This document shows, piece by piece, positions 1-9,406 of a stretch of DNA of 59,146 nucleotides (the first letter of the stretch is position 1; each line of letters starts with the position of its first letter). Location: positions 1 to 59,146 of the forward strand of contig CAZXSN010000013.1 of the NCBI GenBank assembly GCA_964643295.1, read 5' to 3'. The position numbers and the translations under genes were made by a program. The notes below the pieces were generated by a model. The model saw only the letters and a list, made by a program, of their open reading frames with translations, made no database searches and was not told the origin of the DNA. This DNA is from Merdiplasma sp964643295. Its GTDB lineage: Bacteria > Bacillota > Clostridia > Lachnospirales > Lachnospiraceae.

Positions 1-141
1 CCGCCGTCCAATCAATGTCACCCGTATTCTGCAGACATGCAAAAAACAAGAGGGACACTGTGGAAATGGACAGATAGAAAATGGTGGCATATCTGAGAAA
101 GCAGTGGTATACTGGGAAAAACACAGGGAGGAGAACCGGTT

Positions 142-405
142 ATGGAAGAGACAGCCGCTGAGCGCATTGGCTCACAGGCGAAACTGGAGATTGGCCATTA
201 TATTGACCAGTTCATTGCCGAGCTGGAGGAAGGAACAAAAGATCCGGATAAGTTCCTAAGCGTTTCACAGATGGAGAAAAGTTTAAGTGACCTGCGGTTA
301 CGTACGGGTAAGGTGTGTACAGATATGCTTTCTGCCTACCTGACGAATTATGATGAAACGGAGCTGATCAGGCGAAAAAAAGCGAATGCAGACAGAAGGG
401 AGTGA
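142..405 (+). CDS. Small ORF preceding a transposase, possible N-terminal part
   Basis: An 87-residue ORF starts at an ATG behind the sequence ggaggagaacc. Its stop codon overlaps the GTG of the next ORF (GTGA), so the two are probably translationally coupled or are two parts of one transposase. The sequence is charged and helical with no domain I recognise by itself. Transposases of the ISKra4 group often carry a variable N-terminal helical region, which fits this position. It could also be an independent small gene. The assignment rests mainly on adjacency. Confidence 0.45.
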   Translation: MEETAAERIGSQAKLEIGHYIDQFIAELEEGTKDPDKFLSVSQMEKSLSDLRLRTGKVCTDMLSAYLTNYDETELIRRKKANADRRE

Positions 406-1583
406 TCTTACGAACCCATAAGAAAATGGAACGAAGCATTCTGACAGCGGGCGGGAAAATATCGTTTTCACGCTATGTGCTGCGTCCGGTGGATGATAAA
501 AGCAGGCAAAGACTGCTCGATTTAACCGGGGAAGCAACGGTTATTCCACTGGATGACGCTTTGCAGACTGACAGGATTCCTTTTAAGATGACGGTTTCCA
601 TGATGCTGGATGTGGCGTATTATGGGGCAGTCTGCGGCTCTTATGAGGAAACGGAAGAGATCCTTGCAAGGATTTACGGCTGCAGGATCGGCGATGATAC
701 CGTAAGGCATGTAACAAATTTTATCGGAAAGATCGTGCTCGAGGAGGATCTAAAGGCTGCTGAGGAAAACATGCAGTTTCTTGAAAGCGGAGCTCTTTCC
801 TTCCCTGCGGATAAAGAGGGAGTGCTGTACCTGAAGGTGGGAAGTGCCCCGGTCATCACAAGGAATCGAGACAAAGAGGGATCTGCCTGCAGGGAAGTGA
901 AATACGGATATGCTTTTTCCAGCGATCATATGCGAAGTAACTCGAGCGCAGACGGGGAGTACCATCATGAAATTTTAAAATCCGAGTGGATCAGTTCCAT
1001 GGGGGATGCCTCTGAGTTCAAAAAACTTATTTTCTCCCTCACTCTTCGAAATGGCTATGGGCGGTATAAAGAAACAGTACTTATCAGCGATGGGTCAGAC
1101 TGGATCAAGGATATCAGGGAGGAACTTTTTTCAGATGCGCGGCTGATCCTGGACTATGCCTGCCTGCGTGAGAATACATCAAGATTTGCGGCTTATGTTT
1201 TTAACAATGATGCAAAGAATGCTGAGAAATGGTCGGACCGGATATGCGATCTGCTGAAAGAAGGGTGTACGGATGATGTGCTTAGAGAATTAGAGGTTTA
1301 TAGAGAACTTCAGGTTCCCCAGGGCATAGTAAATCTTTACGCTTACATCGATGATAACAAGGAATTCATGGACTATCCATCCTGTCTGTCCAATGGAGTT
1401 TTCATAGGACAGCAGTGTATTGAAACCTCAGATAAAAAAATCCTGCCGGAAAGGATCAATCGCTCCGGAAAGCGGTGGAATCCGGAAACTGCCCAGTACC
1501 TGTTGGCACTTAAAGCGAAAGAGGAAAGCGGACTCTGGTGGTCTTATGTGGTACCGGTTGTTAATAAAATTATGTCACAATAA
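402..1583 (+). CDS. ISKra4-like transposase, catalytically degenerate
   Basis: A 393-residue protein resembling DDE transposases of the ISKra4/ISLre2-type elements common in gut Clostridia. Family-like segments are RNGYGRYKETVLISDG near residues 215-230 (second acidic residue present), a FIGxxxIE-type segment near 337-343 (acidic residue present) and a C-terminal RWNPETAQYLLALKAKEESGLW. The first catalytic block, which I recall as an LY(I/L)xxDGAxxxTR pattern, reads LYLKVGSAPVITR here, so the Asp appears lost. The LD(F/Y)xHLxEN block has Cys in place of His. It is probably inactive or domesticated. The start is GTG overlapping the upstream stop. No clear terminal inverted repeats were found. 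Confidence 0.62.
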   Translation: MILRTHKKMERSILTAGGKISFSRYVLRPVDDKSRQRLLDLTGEATVIPLDDALQTDRIPFKMTVSMMLDVAYYGAVCGSYEETEEILARIYGCRIGDDTVRHVTNFIGKIVLEEDLKAAEENMQFLESGALSFPADKEGVLYLKVGSAPVITRNRDKEGSACREVKYGYAFSSDHMRSNSSADGEYHHEILKSEWISSMGDASEFKKLIFSLTLRNGYGRYKETVLISDGSDWIKDIREELFSDARLILDYACLRENTSRFAAYVFNNDAKNAEKWSDRICDLLKEGCTDDVLRELEVYRELQVPQGIVNLYAYIDDNKEFMDYPSCLSNGVFIGQQCIETSDKKILPERINRSGKRWNPETAQYLLALKAKEESGLWWSYVVPVVNKIMSQ

Positions 1584-2437
1584 AGTGCGTGTACAATATT
1601 TTCAAAATATGGATGAATGGATAAGGATGGAGATATACCAAAGGTTGCATAGACAGTAATAGTTCGCTTATTAATATAGAAGCGAGGAATTTTTGATGTG
1701 TTTATGACAAAGCAGAACTTTAGTGTTAATAAAGACTCTATAATCCAATTATCTGCCTGGTGAAGCGTCGATACTTATCGTAAAAAGCCAGCAGAGCTAA
1801 AGTATATGTCCAGAGCACATAGGAAGATAAAATGTTATTAAACCTAAGAGTAGGCAAATAAGGTTACACCACCGAAGACTGCATGTACCCAGCCCCATGC
1901 GAAGATCGAGTAGAACATTATTCAGCAGGTCCACAATTCCACTAAAATGCCTATTTACAAGACGGAAAACTGGTGGGGCATTTGAAAGGCCTGTATTCTA
2001 TGCTGGACAACATTTCGGGCAGACGGAAACCTTGTGACAGGGACAACGAATTTCACAGGAGAGCAGGCCACGGCCTGTGAAAATAAAGTTGTAATTTGAA
2101 TAAACGTAAGACAAAATCAACAGGAAAAGCATGTAACAGCAACAATACAATAAAAAATGAAGTGGAAACAAAAAACATAGAAAACGTTTTAGGAAATAGA
2201 GTTAGCGTAGCAATGAGATAAGAGTATGATTGGCATAATACAGCATTCCATCGGCAAAGATTGTCATGGGAGTTTCCGGCACTCTACAGCAAAACAGGAG
2301 GAACTTCCTTCGGAGCAGAGATGGCTGCATGGTTAGAAGAATGGGATGGGGTAAAAAAGCCCCGTTAAATCTGTTACCATAAGAATGAGATTAGGAAGAG
2401 ACGAGACAGGTTGACGTACAAAGCGGGAGTTATATGT
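1584..2437 (+). other. Gene-poor AT-rich stretch with a short C-terminal ORF remnant
   Basis: No convincing gene. An open frame from about 2220 to 2369 encodes a segment ending AEMAAWLEEWDGVKKPR and lacks a good start, so it reads like the tail of a lost gene. The rest is AT-rich with frequent stops in all frames and no RNA or repeat that I can name. Confidence 0.4.
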
Positions 2438-3646
2438 ATGAATACAGAAATGCCAAAGAAGATGATTATTCCCTGCATCATTGAAGTTCTAAAAAAGTAT
2501 ACAGATGAAGACCATACTTTTACGCAAAGAGAAATAGCTGAAAAACTCGAATCGGATTGGGGAATGAAGATAGATCGGAAAACACTGAGCCGCAATCTGA
2601 AGAATCTGATGCTCTATGATGACGAGGAACGTATTCAGTACCGCGTAAAAAAGAGGAATGGGGAAGACCTGTCAATTGACGAAGATGATGAAGGCGCTGT
2701 TTATACTGACTTCTATTACAGTCATATGTTTGAGAAAAGCGAAATCCGAGTGTTGATTTATAATGTTATTTTTTCGAAACATATATCATACCGGCATAAG
2801 AAAGACCTTGTAGAAAAAATTGAATCTTTAGGGCCATTTTCAGTCCGGCATAATATGAAGTATTACATCAGGGAGGACAAGGAGTCAGCAAAGGATTACG
2901 GTGAACTTTTTTGGCATCTTGATCAGTTGAATGTCGCAATTGAATCGAAAAAGGTTGTTGAGTTCCAGTATGCATCCTATGAGGAGGACATGAAGCTTCA
3001 TGTGGATGAAAGAATGTGGAAAGTGTTTCCACTTGGGATCGCCGAAAAGAACAACGATTTTTATCTTGTTGGTCTTATCTGCGGGAGCAGAAAGGAATCA
3101 ACAAGTGATTTTATCAGGGACATAGAGAAAATGATCGAAGATTCGGAGCGTGGAACCAGGTTTTTAGATACGTTCAGGATTGACCGCCTCCGTAATCTTA
3201 CGATTACGGAAAACGAAGAATTAAGCGAAAACGAAAAGAAACTAGCAAAACAAATGTCCCTTCAGACTTTCAAAAAAGAGTGGGGAAACATACTGGATTA
3301 TGCCAGTCAAAACAGCTCACTTAGCCCTGGCAGGGCCATTACGGCAAAATTTAAGATGGAGAAAGGACTGGATGGAGATATTTCTGATGCCATCGATTAT
3401 TTTGGAAAAGAGAATATCAGAATTCAAAAAGTAAAAGTGGAAATTCCTGAATCCGGCAAGAATCTGAAGAAATCGAGTGAGGATGATTCCACCAGTTATA
3501 TTTGCACGGTAAAAACAAATGACAGAGCCATGATGGAGTTTGCAAAGTCCTATGCCCGTGAGGTAGAGGTTCTGGAACCTGATTACCTGAGAGAGGATAT
3601 GATGAACCTGTTCAAATCGGCTTATGAAAAGATGGCAGGCTGTTGA
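2438..3646 (+). CDS. WYL-domain transcriptional regulator
   Basis: A 402-residue protein from ATG 2438, which sits 9 nt after GGGAG; a TTG at 2411 is the alternative start. Residues 1-60 form a winged-helix-like region (TFTQREIAEKLE then RKTLSRNLKNL). The middle has a WYL-type ligand domain: KVVEFQY followed by KVFPLGIAEKNNDFYLVGL. The charged C-terminal part of about 130 residues resembles the WCX extension of such regulators. Proteins of this family sense nucleic acid or nucleotide ligands and often control defence or DNA-damage loci. It stands alone between decayed stretches, so its target cannot be read from the sequence; the island downstream is the obvious candidate. Confidence 0.75.
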   Translation: MNTEMPKKMIIPCIIEVLKKYTDEDHTFTQREIAEKLESDWGMKIDRKTLSRNLKNLMLYDDEERIQYRVKKRNGEDLSIDEDDEGAVYTDFYYSHMFEKSEIRVLIYNVIFSKHISYRHKKDLVEKIESLGPFSVRHNMKYYIREDKESAKDYGELFWHLDQLNVAIESKKVVEFQYASYEEDMKLHVDERMWKVFPLGIAEKNNDFYLVGLICGSRKESTSDFIRDIEKMIEDSERGTRFLDTFRIDRLRNLTITENEELSENEKKLAKQMSLQTFKKEWGNILDYASQNSSLSPGRAITAKFKMEKGLDGDISDAIDYFGKENIRIQKVKVEIPESGKNLKKSSEDDSTSYICTVKTNDRAMMEFAKSYAREVEVLEPDYLREDMMNLFKSAYEKMAGC

Positions 3647-5020
3647 TTTTTGCCATGTGGAAGTGTCTCTGGCCGATCATCCTGCGTTTCGCTCTCTCGG
3701 GTCTGGTAAGAACGTTGGTTTTCTCGGACTGAATGCTACGATATCTGCCTGTTGCAGGTTGCAGCTGTTGACGATATCTAGATACTTATGATCGCTGTTC
3801 TTAGATAAAAATTTTAAGATAGATATTCTTCAGATAGGCTCTACGTTTTCAGACAATCATTTGATGAATTTACTTGTACAGTTTATTTATAATTTCAATG
3901 AAAAAGAAGCATTAACCAGCAGTTCCAATTTGAGCTAATATGTAGATGTAATGTAGCATACTTTCGTTCCGAGTAAACGAAATGACATGGATATGATCCC
4001 TTAGTTAATTAATAAATCACTGGATGAGCCGGTGGAATTGGAAACTTGTTGAAGTTCCGCATATCCATGGCTGGTCATTGAACAAATTGTGATGCTCTCA
4101 ATTATGATTCTTTACAGAGCATCCTTATAAATTCGAATCGGTTAAACAATTGAAACTATTACGATTGATAACCGGATCTTAATTTCCCAAGTTCATATGA
4201 GATGAATTTGCGGGATGGGGAGGCAACTCAAATTTGTTAAAAAAGTGCTTGCATTTGCTGGCGAAATGTGCTATGTTCTGTTTAGCGCCTATTTCAAGTA
4301 TGGTGACTGGCTTAGACGCTTTCAAAGTTGAGGTTATCTCAGAAGGCAAAGTATGACCTGATTATATTGCTGAGTTTGCAAAACGCACTGCATAGTCTTT
4401 CTGCAGAGTAGTTGCAGTGGGCAGTGAGTTGCTGATGATTGGCGGAGGAAATATCTATTAGCTGTTTAAATGTATGAGGTTCTGACTTAATGTTTAAAGA
4501 CTAATCGTTGCTGAGACGGCAATAGTTGATCGCATGTCTTTAGACACAAGATTTTATAGCAATGGATTGATATTTAGAGAGTAAATTAAATAAAACTGGA
4601 AAGGAAGGTAACACAACAAGATAGATACCTTTTCTTGAGACCATACAGTACACAGATACCGATTCCTTTGTTACTCTATTCTGAGATGACACATGGCCAG
4701 GCTATTATTATGGCTGCGAATTCGAGAAGTAAGTTGGGCAAAGGAAACATTGGTGATGATTTTTTCAGGTTATGATTTCTAGACTGACGGATGGTGACCG
4801 CTTTTATTGAGAAGAGACTGTTCAGAATCTGACATCGTGATCTGTTGTAGGCCGACAAGAGTGGGATGGATAGCACAATTACATTGGAACCATACATTTT
4901 TGCTTTTTGTGATTATCTTGACTGGTGATCAGCTCAGCTTTTACAAGGAAGTATCTTGGCATTCTAAGAATCAAAGTGGAACACAAATTTTATAAGAACT
5001 TACAGTGGAGGAAAACAGAT
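3647..5020 (+). other. 1.37-kb AT-rich stretch without an intact gene
   Basis: Every frame is interrupted by stops. One weak trace at about 4230-4460 reads on the + strand as fragments such as LDAFKVEVISEGK and RVVAVGSELLMIGGGNIY separated by in-frame stops, consistent with a decayed gene that I cannot identify. Only short accidental ORFs remain. The next gene is set by ggaggaaaacag before ATG 5021. Confidence 0.4.
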
Positions 5021-5947
5021 ATGAAAATGTATCAGTATCTATCTGACACAGGAAAGATAGGTACGTGTGAGAAAATCGATGATTTTATTAATAGTTGGGA
5101 ACAGTTTTATTGGTTAACCGATGGGGCTAAGACGACAAAAAACACTATCAAAATTAGTAAGGATGTTTTTGATGGAGAGAAGTCTATAACCAAAGTAAAG
5201 TCAGTTTCAATCAATGCTACATGCAAATTTGTTGAGACATATCAGGGAGAAGATATAAAAATTAGGACAATAGAAACGATTCTTAATGAAGGAATAAAGG
5301 ATGCCCTCGATGTCGAAGAAATTTTGGCATGGAAAATCGGAAAAATCAATATGCTGGAGACACAGGAAAAGAAAGAACTGGTCTTCGACAAGTCTCAGAC
5401 TAATCCGAATGGGTGGGTAAGAAGTTCGGATCCAAATGATCTTAAAAATACAGGAATGGTTCTAGGCGGTTTTGGCAGGAAAATCAATCTGGAAAAGATA
5501 TGCAGAGATATTGTCAGTGCAAAAGGCGATATAAAACCGTTTGAAAATTATGAGTCTGAGGGAGTAGAGAAGTTCTTCACACAGCATTATGAAGATGAAA
5601 TAAAGAGGAAGGATGTCTATGGCGGTATCGGGTTGGTGTACTTGATTACGCTGTTGCATTTTCTGACGCGTGGAGGAGTACCAATCTACGATCGCTTTGT
5701 ACATATAGCTCTTGAGGCTATTGTTTTGGAGAAACAGCCAGGTGATTGTGTTTCCTATGTGGCTCCTGCCGCATCTGACTATGAAGCTTATGTGTCATTA
5801 ATGGATGAGTATATTTCCCTTATGAAATCGACGATTGTGCCTTTAGGGAGAACGTTATATCGTGAAGATGAGGGAACTGACATCGCTCAGATCCGCACAA
5901 TGGATCGTGCATTATGGGTTTACGGCCATTTGTTCAATCTTAGATAG
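5021..5947 (+). CDS. Unrecognised protein, 308 aa
   Basis: The start is ATG 5021, preceded by ggaggaaaacagat; an upstream in-frame ATG at 4925 lacks such a site. I do not recognise the family. The C-terminal third has a helical patch (YGGIGLVYLITLLHFLT, then GGVPIYDRFVHIALEAI). This faintly recalls the helix-hairpin-helix glycosylase-like pattern in which a buried helix precedes an IYD motif, but that is a guess. It contains no signal peptide or membrane segment. A broken NADAR gene starts 13 nt downstream, suggesting the two once formed an operon acting on nucleotides or modified bases. Confidence 0.6.
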   Translation: MKMYQYLSDTGKIGTCEKIDDFINSWEQFYWLTDGAKTTKNTIKISKDVFDGEKSITKVKSVSINATCKFVETYQGEDIKIRTIETILNEGIKDALDVEEILAWKIGKINMLETQEKKELVFDKSQTNPNGWVRSSDPNDLKNTGMVLGGFGRKINLEKICRDIVSAKGDIKPFENYESEGVEKFFTQHYEDEIKRKDVYGGIGLVYLITLLHFLTRGGVPIYDRFVHIALEAIVLEKQPGDCVSYVAPAASDYEAYVSLMDEYISLMKSTIVPLGRTLYREDEGTDIAQIRTMDRALWVYGHLFNLR

Positions 5948-5960
5948 GAGATCGTAATCG

Positions 5961-6390
5961 GTGAGCAATGGCGTCCCAATTCAATCTTTTCGCGATAAAT
6001 ATGAATTTTTACACAACTGCTATCCTTGCAGGATTTCTTATGATGGTATGACATTTCCTAGTGCGGAAGCAGCTTATCAGTCGGCTAAAAGTTGGGATGT
6101 CCGCCATAGGCTTATCTGCTGTGTCGCCACGACTTGACAGGATGTTCGTTCTTTGGACCGAAAAGTTACGTTGCGTGAAGATTGGGAGAAGGTCAAAAAG
6201 GGTATTATGTATGATCTTTTATTGAAAAATGCGGGATCAAAGCATTAAAAATATGCTCATTGCGGCAGATGATGAGCAATTGATTTGTGGAAAATAGATA
6301 TGACAGGATCTGGGTAGACGAGGAAGATGAGAACTGGCTTGGCAGACATTTGATGAATGTTCGACAGAAGGTGGTCAGAGAAACTTGGGA
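5961..6390 (+). pseudogene. NADAR (YbiA-type) gene remnant, frameshifted
   Basis: GTG 5961 follows ataggag and opens a frame reading FRDKYEFLHNCYPCRISYDG then FPSAEAAYQSAKSWD, the typical NADAR N-terminus. It stops at 6135-6137. In another frame the middle motif continues at about 6147-6245 (KVTLREDWEKVKKGIMYDLL), and the C-terminal motif follows at about 6296-6385 (ENWLGRHLMNVRQ). At least two frame changes and several stops separate the parts. NADAR proteins are N-glycosidases acting on riboflavin intermediates or on ADP-ribosylated bases. An intact paralogue lies at 14515. Identification is strong because all three conserved blocks occur in order. Confidence 0.75.
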
Positions 6391-6763
6391 AGGTAGAATA
6401 TTTCACTTTTATAAGTGCATATAAAGGACCCGTTCCGCTCTGAGTATAAATGTGCATGGTTGATATTCTTCTGTCTTTGCTTGGATTTTGAAGGGATTCG
6501 ATTTTCCAAAGTATCCAAATTGAGAATCGGGCAACTATTGGTTTAAGGTGGTACACTGGGACTGCTTTATTTAGATTATGATTTCGATGAATATGCAATG
6601 ATGTAAGAGACTTGTTCATGCTTTTGAATTTGATTCCGGAAATGAAATCTTTTTACTGTTTTATGGCTAGACCGCAAATCCAGTCGGCATAACCTATATG
6701 AAAGAGTGTGTGATCGCTGGATTCCGGCAATAGCGTTTGCCGACTCAACTTAATCAAGAATGG
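6391..6763 (+). other. Gene-free stretch before the island
   Basis: No coding signal was found. Short inverted repeats such as CGGCAA/TTGCCG at about 6725-6742 lead into the terminator that follows. Confidence 0.3.
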
Positions 6764-6792
6764 AAGTGCCTGGGAACCCCCGGGCACTTTTT
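6764..6792 (+). terminator. Rho-independent terminator
   Basis: An 11-bp stem (AAGTGCCTGGG against CCCGGGCACTT, one G-T pair) with an AACC loop is followed by a T run. It closes the decayed region and isolates the downstream island from upstream transcription. Confidence 0.8.
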
Positions 6793-6892
6793 ATGTGTCA
6801 AAATTGCCCCATCACGTATGGCATACTCTCTATTACAGAAAGCAACCGCAAATCAAATTTTGCACCACAAATGCCAACGGAGGTGGTCCTGA

Positions 6893-8539
6893 ATGAGAGT
6901 ATTTGTATGCGGTTCCCATGCGAAACAGAAGTTGGGGGATCTTGAGAAGAGGAAACTAGATGAGATCATGGCTCGCAATGACGAAATCCTGATCGGGGAC
7001 TGCTATGGAACAGAAAAGGAAGTCCAGAAATACCTTCAGTCATTGTCATACCAGAATGTCAGAGTCTGTGTAACGGGGGAATCAACCGGAAATAATCTCA
7101 TAGGCAGGGAGGGTACATTTGTTTCTGCCGTATGTCCCAAACATGGCGATCGCATCCTTGCCTCAAAAGAACTGGAAATGATGAGAAGCGCTGATTATGC
7201 TTTAGCTATCTGGGATGGAAAAGGGTGTGATACGTGGATCCATATGCTACTTCTTCTTTCCATGAGAAAAAGGATCTGCCTCCTGCATCTGCCGGAAGAA
7301 AAGGCGTATGATATCGGCAGCTTAGAGAAATCGAGACCTTTTGCCGGAGAGAAGTCAGATTTTACCGGAGTTTCTTTACCGGACATTTTGACGGAATGTG
7401 GGTTTTGCGATGAGATGAGATCATACCTTTGCGAAAGATATGACTCCGGCAGCCCGTTGATCGCAGAGGTGATCTGTGAAGCACCGTTACCTGTTGAAAG
7501 AAAGATAAGACTTTTGAAATATCTTCAATCCTATGAGAATGTTCTGTATGATTTTTATGATGTATGTATAAGGGAAATCGATGAGGGAAAATTTGATTCA
7601 GACGTTCTCTATGCTTCTTTGGAGTACGTCCAGGAGAGATCCTATTCTGCGTTGGTTCAGGACTGTGAAACCGCATTGGGAAAGGCGCTGGAAGAAGGCA
7701 AAAAGGGCAGAATGCTGTATCTGTTTAACTGCTGGTATGATACAGATGTATATTTGGAAAAGAGATTTGCCGTCGGGGCGTTTTGGAATCTGAAACAAAT
7801 CGAAGCATATATCGACGCTCAGGGTAACTACGAGAAGGAAGCAAGCTCAGAAGATTCTTCTGTAACGGTTTCGGAATCATCGGAGAATTTCCTTACAGGG
7901 ACCGAAAATGAGTGGTACGAGGTGGAACTGTGGGAAACCTTTGACAGCGCGTATGGGCCGTATTATGTCGAGACATACCAATATTATCTGGTGGATGGGA
8001 AAATCTGCTGGTTTGAAAAGATGGAGCCCCGGAGGATTTCTGATGATCCGGACTCGTGCGGCATCCCGTATCTTCAGGATTATTTCCCTGTGAACCGCCG
8101 GTATTCCTGCGGCAGTCTGGATCTGTCCCTGGAAACCCCGTTTCACACAGGGGATATTGTGAAAGTTGACTGTGCTCCTTTTGGGCCGGGGTTTTTCGCA
8201 GTGATTCTCGAATCCGCCCGCCAGTATGACTGCTGTCTCCCGAACATCCTGTTTCGTGTTCCTGGCACGGACCGCTGGCGCATTCGGGCGCTGAAGCACA
8301 AAGATTTTTATTATACGGCGGAAGGACGTTATGTTCCGCTGCTGTCTCCGCTGTACCGTTTAAAAAGAGCCATACCTGGAGCATTGTGCGAGGAGAGAGA
8401 AATTCTTCTTACAATCAGCAGACGGCTTGGAGGTGATGAGAATCTGGCTTCTGCTGTTTGGAACAAAGGTTTCTGCCATGACGACATGACGTGGTCAGAG
8501 GTTCTGAAACTGTTTGATGATCTGAGAGGAGACGTATGA
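6893..8539 (+). CDS. SLOG-domain protein with unknown C-terminal domain, 548 aa
   Basis: The N-terminus (residues 1-130) is a SLOG/Rossmann-type nucleotide-ligand domain: it opens MRVFVCGSHAK, has an ILIGDCYGTEKEVQKYL segment near residue 32 and ends with an ADYALAIWDGKG strand-loop near 102. SLOG domains bind or process nucleotide-derived messengers in many bacterial conflict systems. The middle is helical. The C-terminal 200 residues contain TPFHTGDIVKVD and a REILLTISRRLGG helix that resemble the second half of the 336-aa protein encoded at 11496. The start follows ggaggtggtcctga. The stop overlaps the next ATG (ATGA), so it heads a tightly coupled operon. The exact role is unknown. Confidence 0.72.
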   Translation: MRVFVCGSHAKQKLGDLEKRKLDEIMARNDEILIGDCYGTEKEVQKYLQSLSYQNVRVCVTGESTGNNLIGREGTFVSAVCPKHGDRILASKELEMMRSADYALAIWDGKGCDTWIHMLLLLSMRKRICLLHLPEEKAYDIGSLEKSRPFAGEKSDFTGVSLPDILTECGFCDEMRSYLCERYDSGSPLIAEVICEAPLPVERKIRLLKYLQSYENVLYDFYDVCIREIDEGKFDSDVLYASLEYVQERSYSALVQDCETALGKALEEGKKGRMLYLFNCWYDTDVYLEKRFAVGAFWNLKQIEAYIDAQGNYEKEASSEDSSVTVSESSENFLTGTENEWYEVELWETFDSAYGPYYVETYQYYLVDGKICWFEKMEPRRISDDPDSCGIPYLQDYFPVNRRYSCGSLDLSLETPFHTGDIVKVDCAPFGPGFFAVILESARQYDCCLPNILFRVPGTDRWRIRALKHKDFYYTAEGRYVPLLSPLYRLKRAIPGALCEEREILLTISRRLGGDENLASAVWNKGFCHDDMTWSEVLKLFDDLRGDV

Positions 8540-9035
8540 TGACTGGCTCTGAAGTAAAAATTACGGTGTATGATTCAAAAGCCGTGTCTAAAAGAGCCAG
8601 AAAGCCATTTGATAAGACAGCGCTGATCAGTGTGCGCGGACCAGATGAGAAACGGGCATATTTGCATAATAAGCCTGACAGATTATTATATCTTTGTTTT
8701 GATGACATGTTCCCTGAAGAAGCGGAATTATCAGAATCTGGTTCTCTTCTTTTTCGGAGAAGATGGCTTTGCACACAGCAAAATTCGTCTACGGTGTATG
8801 GAACAGTGTTGATGAGATCATCTGCCAGTGTGAATGTGGGATATCCAGGAGCGCGGCGATAGCTGCGGCAGTCAGGGGACATTTTTATGGTACAGAAAGG
8901 GAGATTCTGGAGTCAAATATCTATTCTCCTAATATGTATGTGTACAGGCTGATGAAGGATGCATTTAAGAAGGCGGCGAATACAGCTTCAATCGATGTAC
9001 CAGAAAAGCCCCATACTCCTGTGTATACTCTTTGA
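8536..9035 (+). pseudogene. Dual-specificity-type protein phosphatase, frameshifted
   Basis: The first frame (8536 to about 8740) gives an N-terminus with RPDEKRAYL and LLYLCFDDMFPEE. The frame beginning before 8763 gives KMALHTAKFVYGVWNSVDEI then CQCECGISRSAA, which holds the CX5R catalytic loop (C-ECGIS-R). Together they make one normal small cysteine phosphatase of about 165 residues, but a one-base shift is needed between 8718 and about 8750. It could be a real disruption or a base-call error. Start codons overlap the preceding stop. It may dephosphorylate a protein or nucleotide partner in the operon. Confidence 0.68.
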
Positions 9036-9053
9036 CTGAAAGGATGAGCACAG

Positions 9054-9389
9054 ATGGGTGCACAAGGGGTGTTTTGGGTAATTGAAAATGAGGTCTGCGC
9101 ATATCTTTTCGATCCGAATCTCTATCAGGAGGCCGTTTCCAAAGCAGGAGATTCCTACAACCATGAGAAATTATGGAAGGCGGTACGCGGAATCGGAAGT
9201 GGGAAACCTTTCAATTATTACCCGAGAGGGCGTGTCGTTATCAGGAGAGATGGAACAGCGGTCATTTACTGCAGTCCTTATGTCACGCAGGAGCAGATTG
9301 AGACGGTTATGGAGATATTCCAGAACGGCGGAGCTGTTTCTGTGAAAAGAGATTACAGCAATCATTATAAGTGTGTTTATGACAAGTAG
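9054..9389 (+). CDS. Unrecognised small protein, 111 aa
   Basis: ATG 9054 is preceded by gaaaggatgagcac, 18 nt after the phosphatase stop. The protein is soluble, with aromatic-rich strands (GVFWVIENEVCAYLFD, FNYYPRGRVVI) and a helix (VTQEQIETVMEIF). I see no catalytic motif. Its position between the phosphatase and the AAA+ gene, with short gaps on both sides, suggests it is an accessory subunit of that set. The family is unknown to me. Confidence 0.6.
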   Translation: MGAQGVFWVIENEVCAYLFDPNLYQEAVSKAGDSYNHEKLWKAVRGIGSGKPFNYYPRGRVVIRRDGTAVIYCSPYVTQEQIETVMEIFQNGGAVSVKRDYSNHYKCVYDK

Positions 9390-9406
9390 AAGTTGAGGTG
9401 TTTTGT

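Noticed and set aside
1585..2110. Possible group II intron, from a GTGCG at 1585
   Set aside because: No domain V hairpin, no reverse transcriptase and no second boundary could be found.
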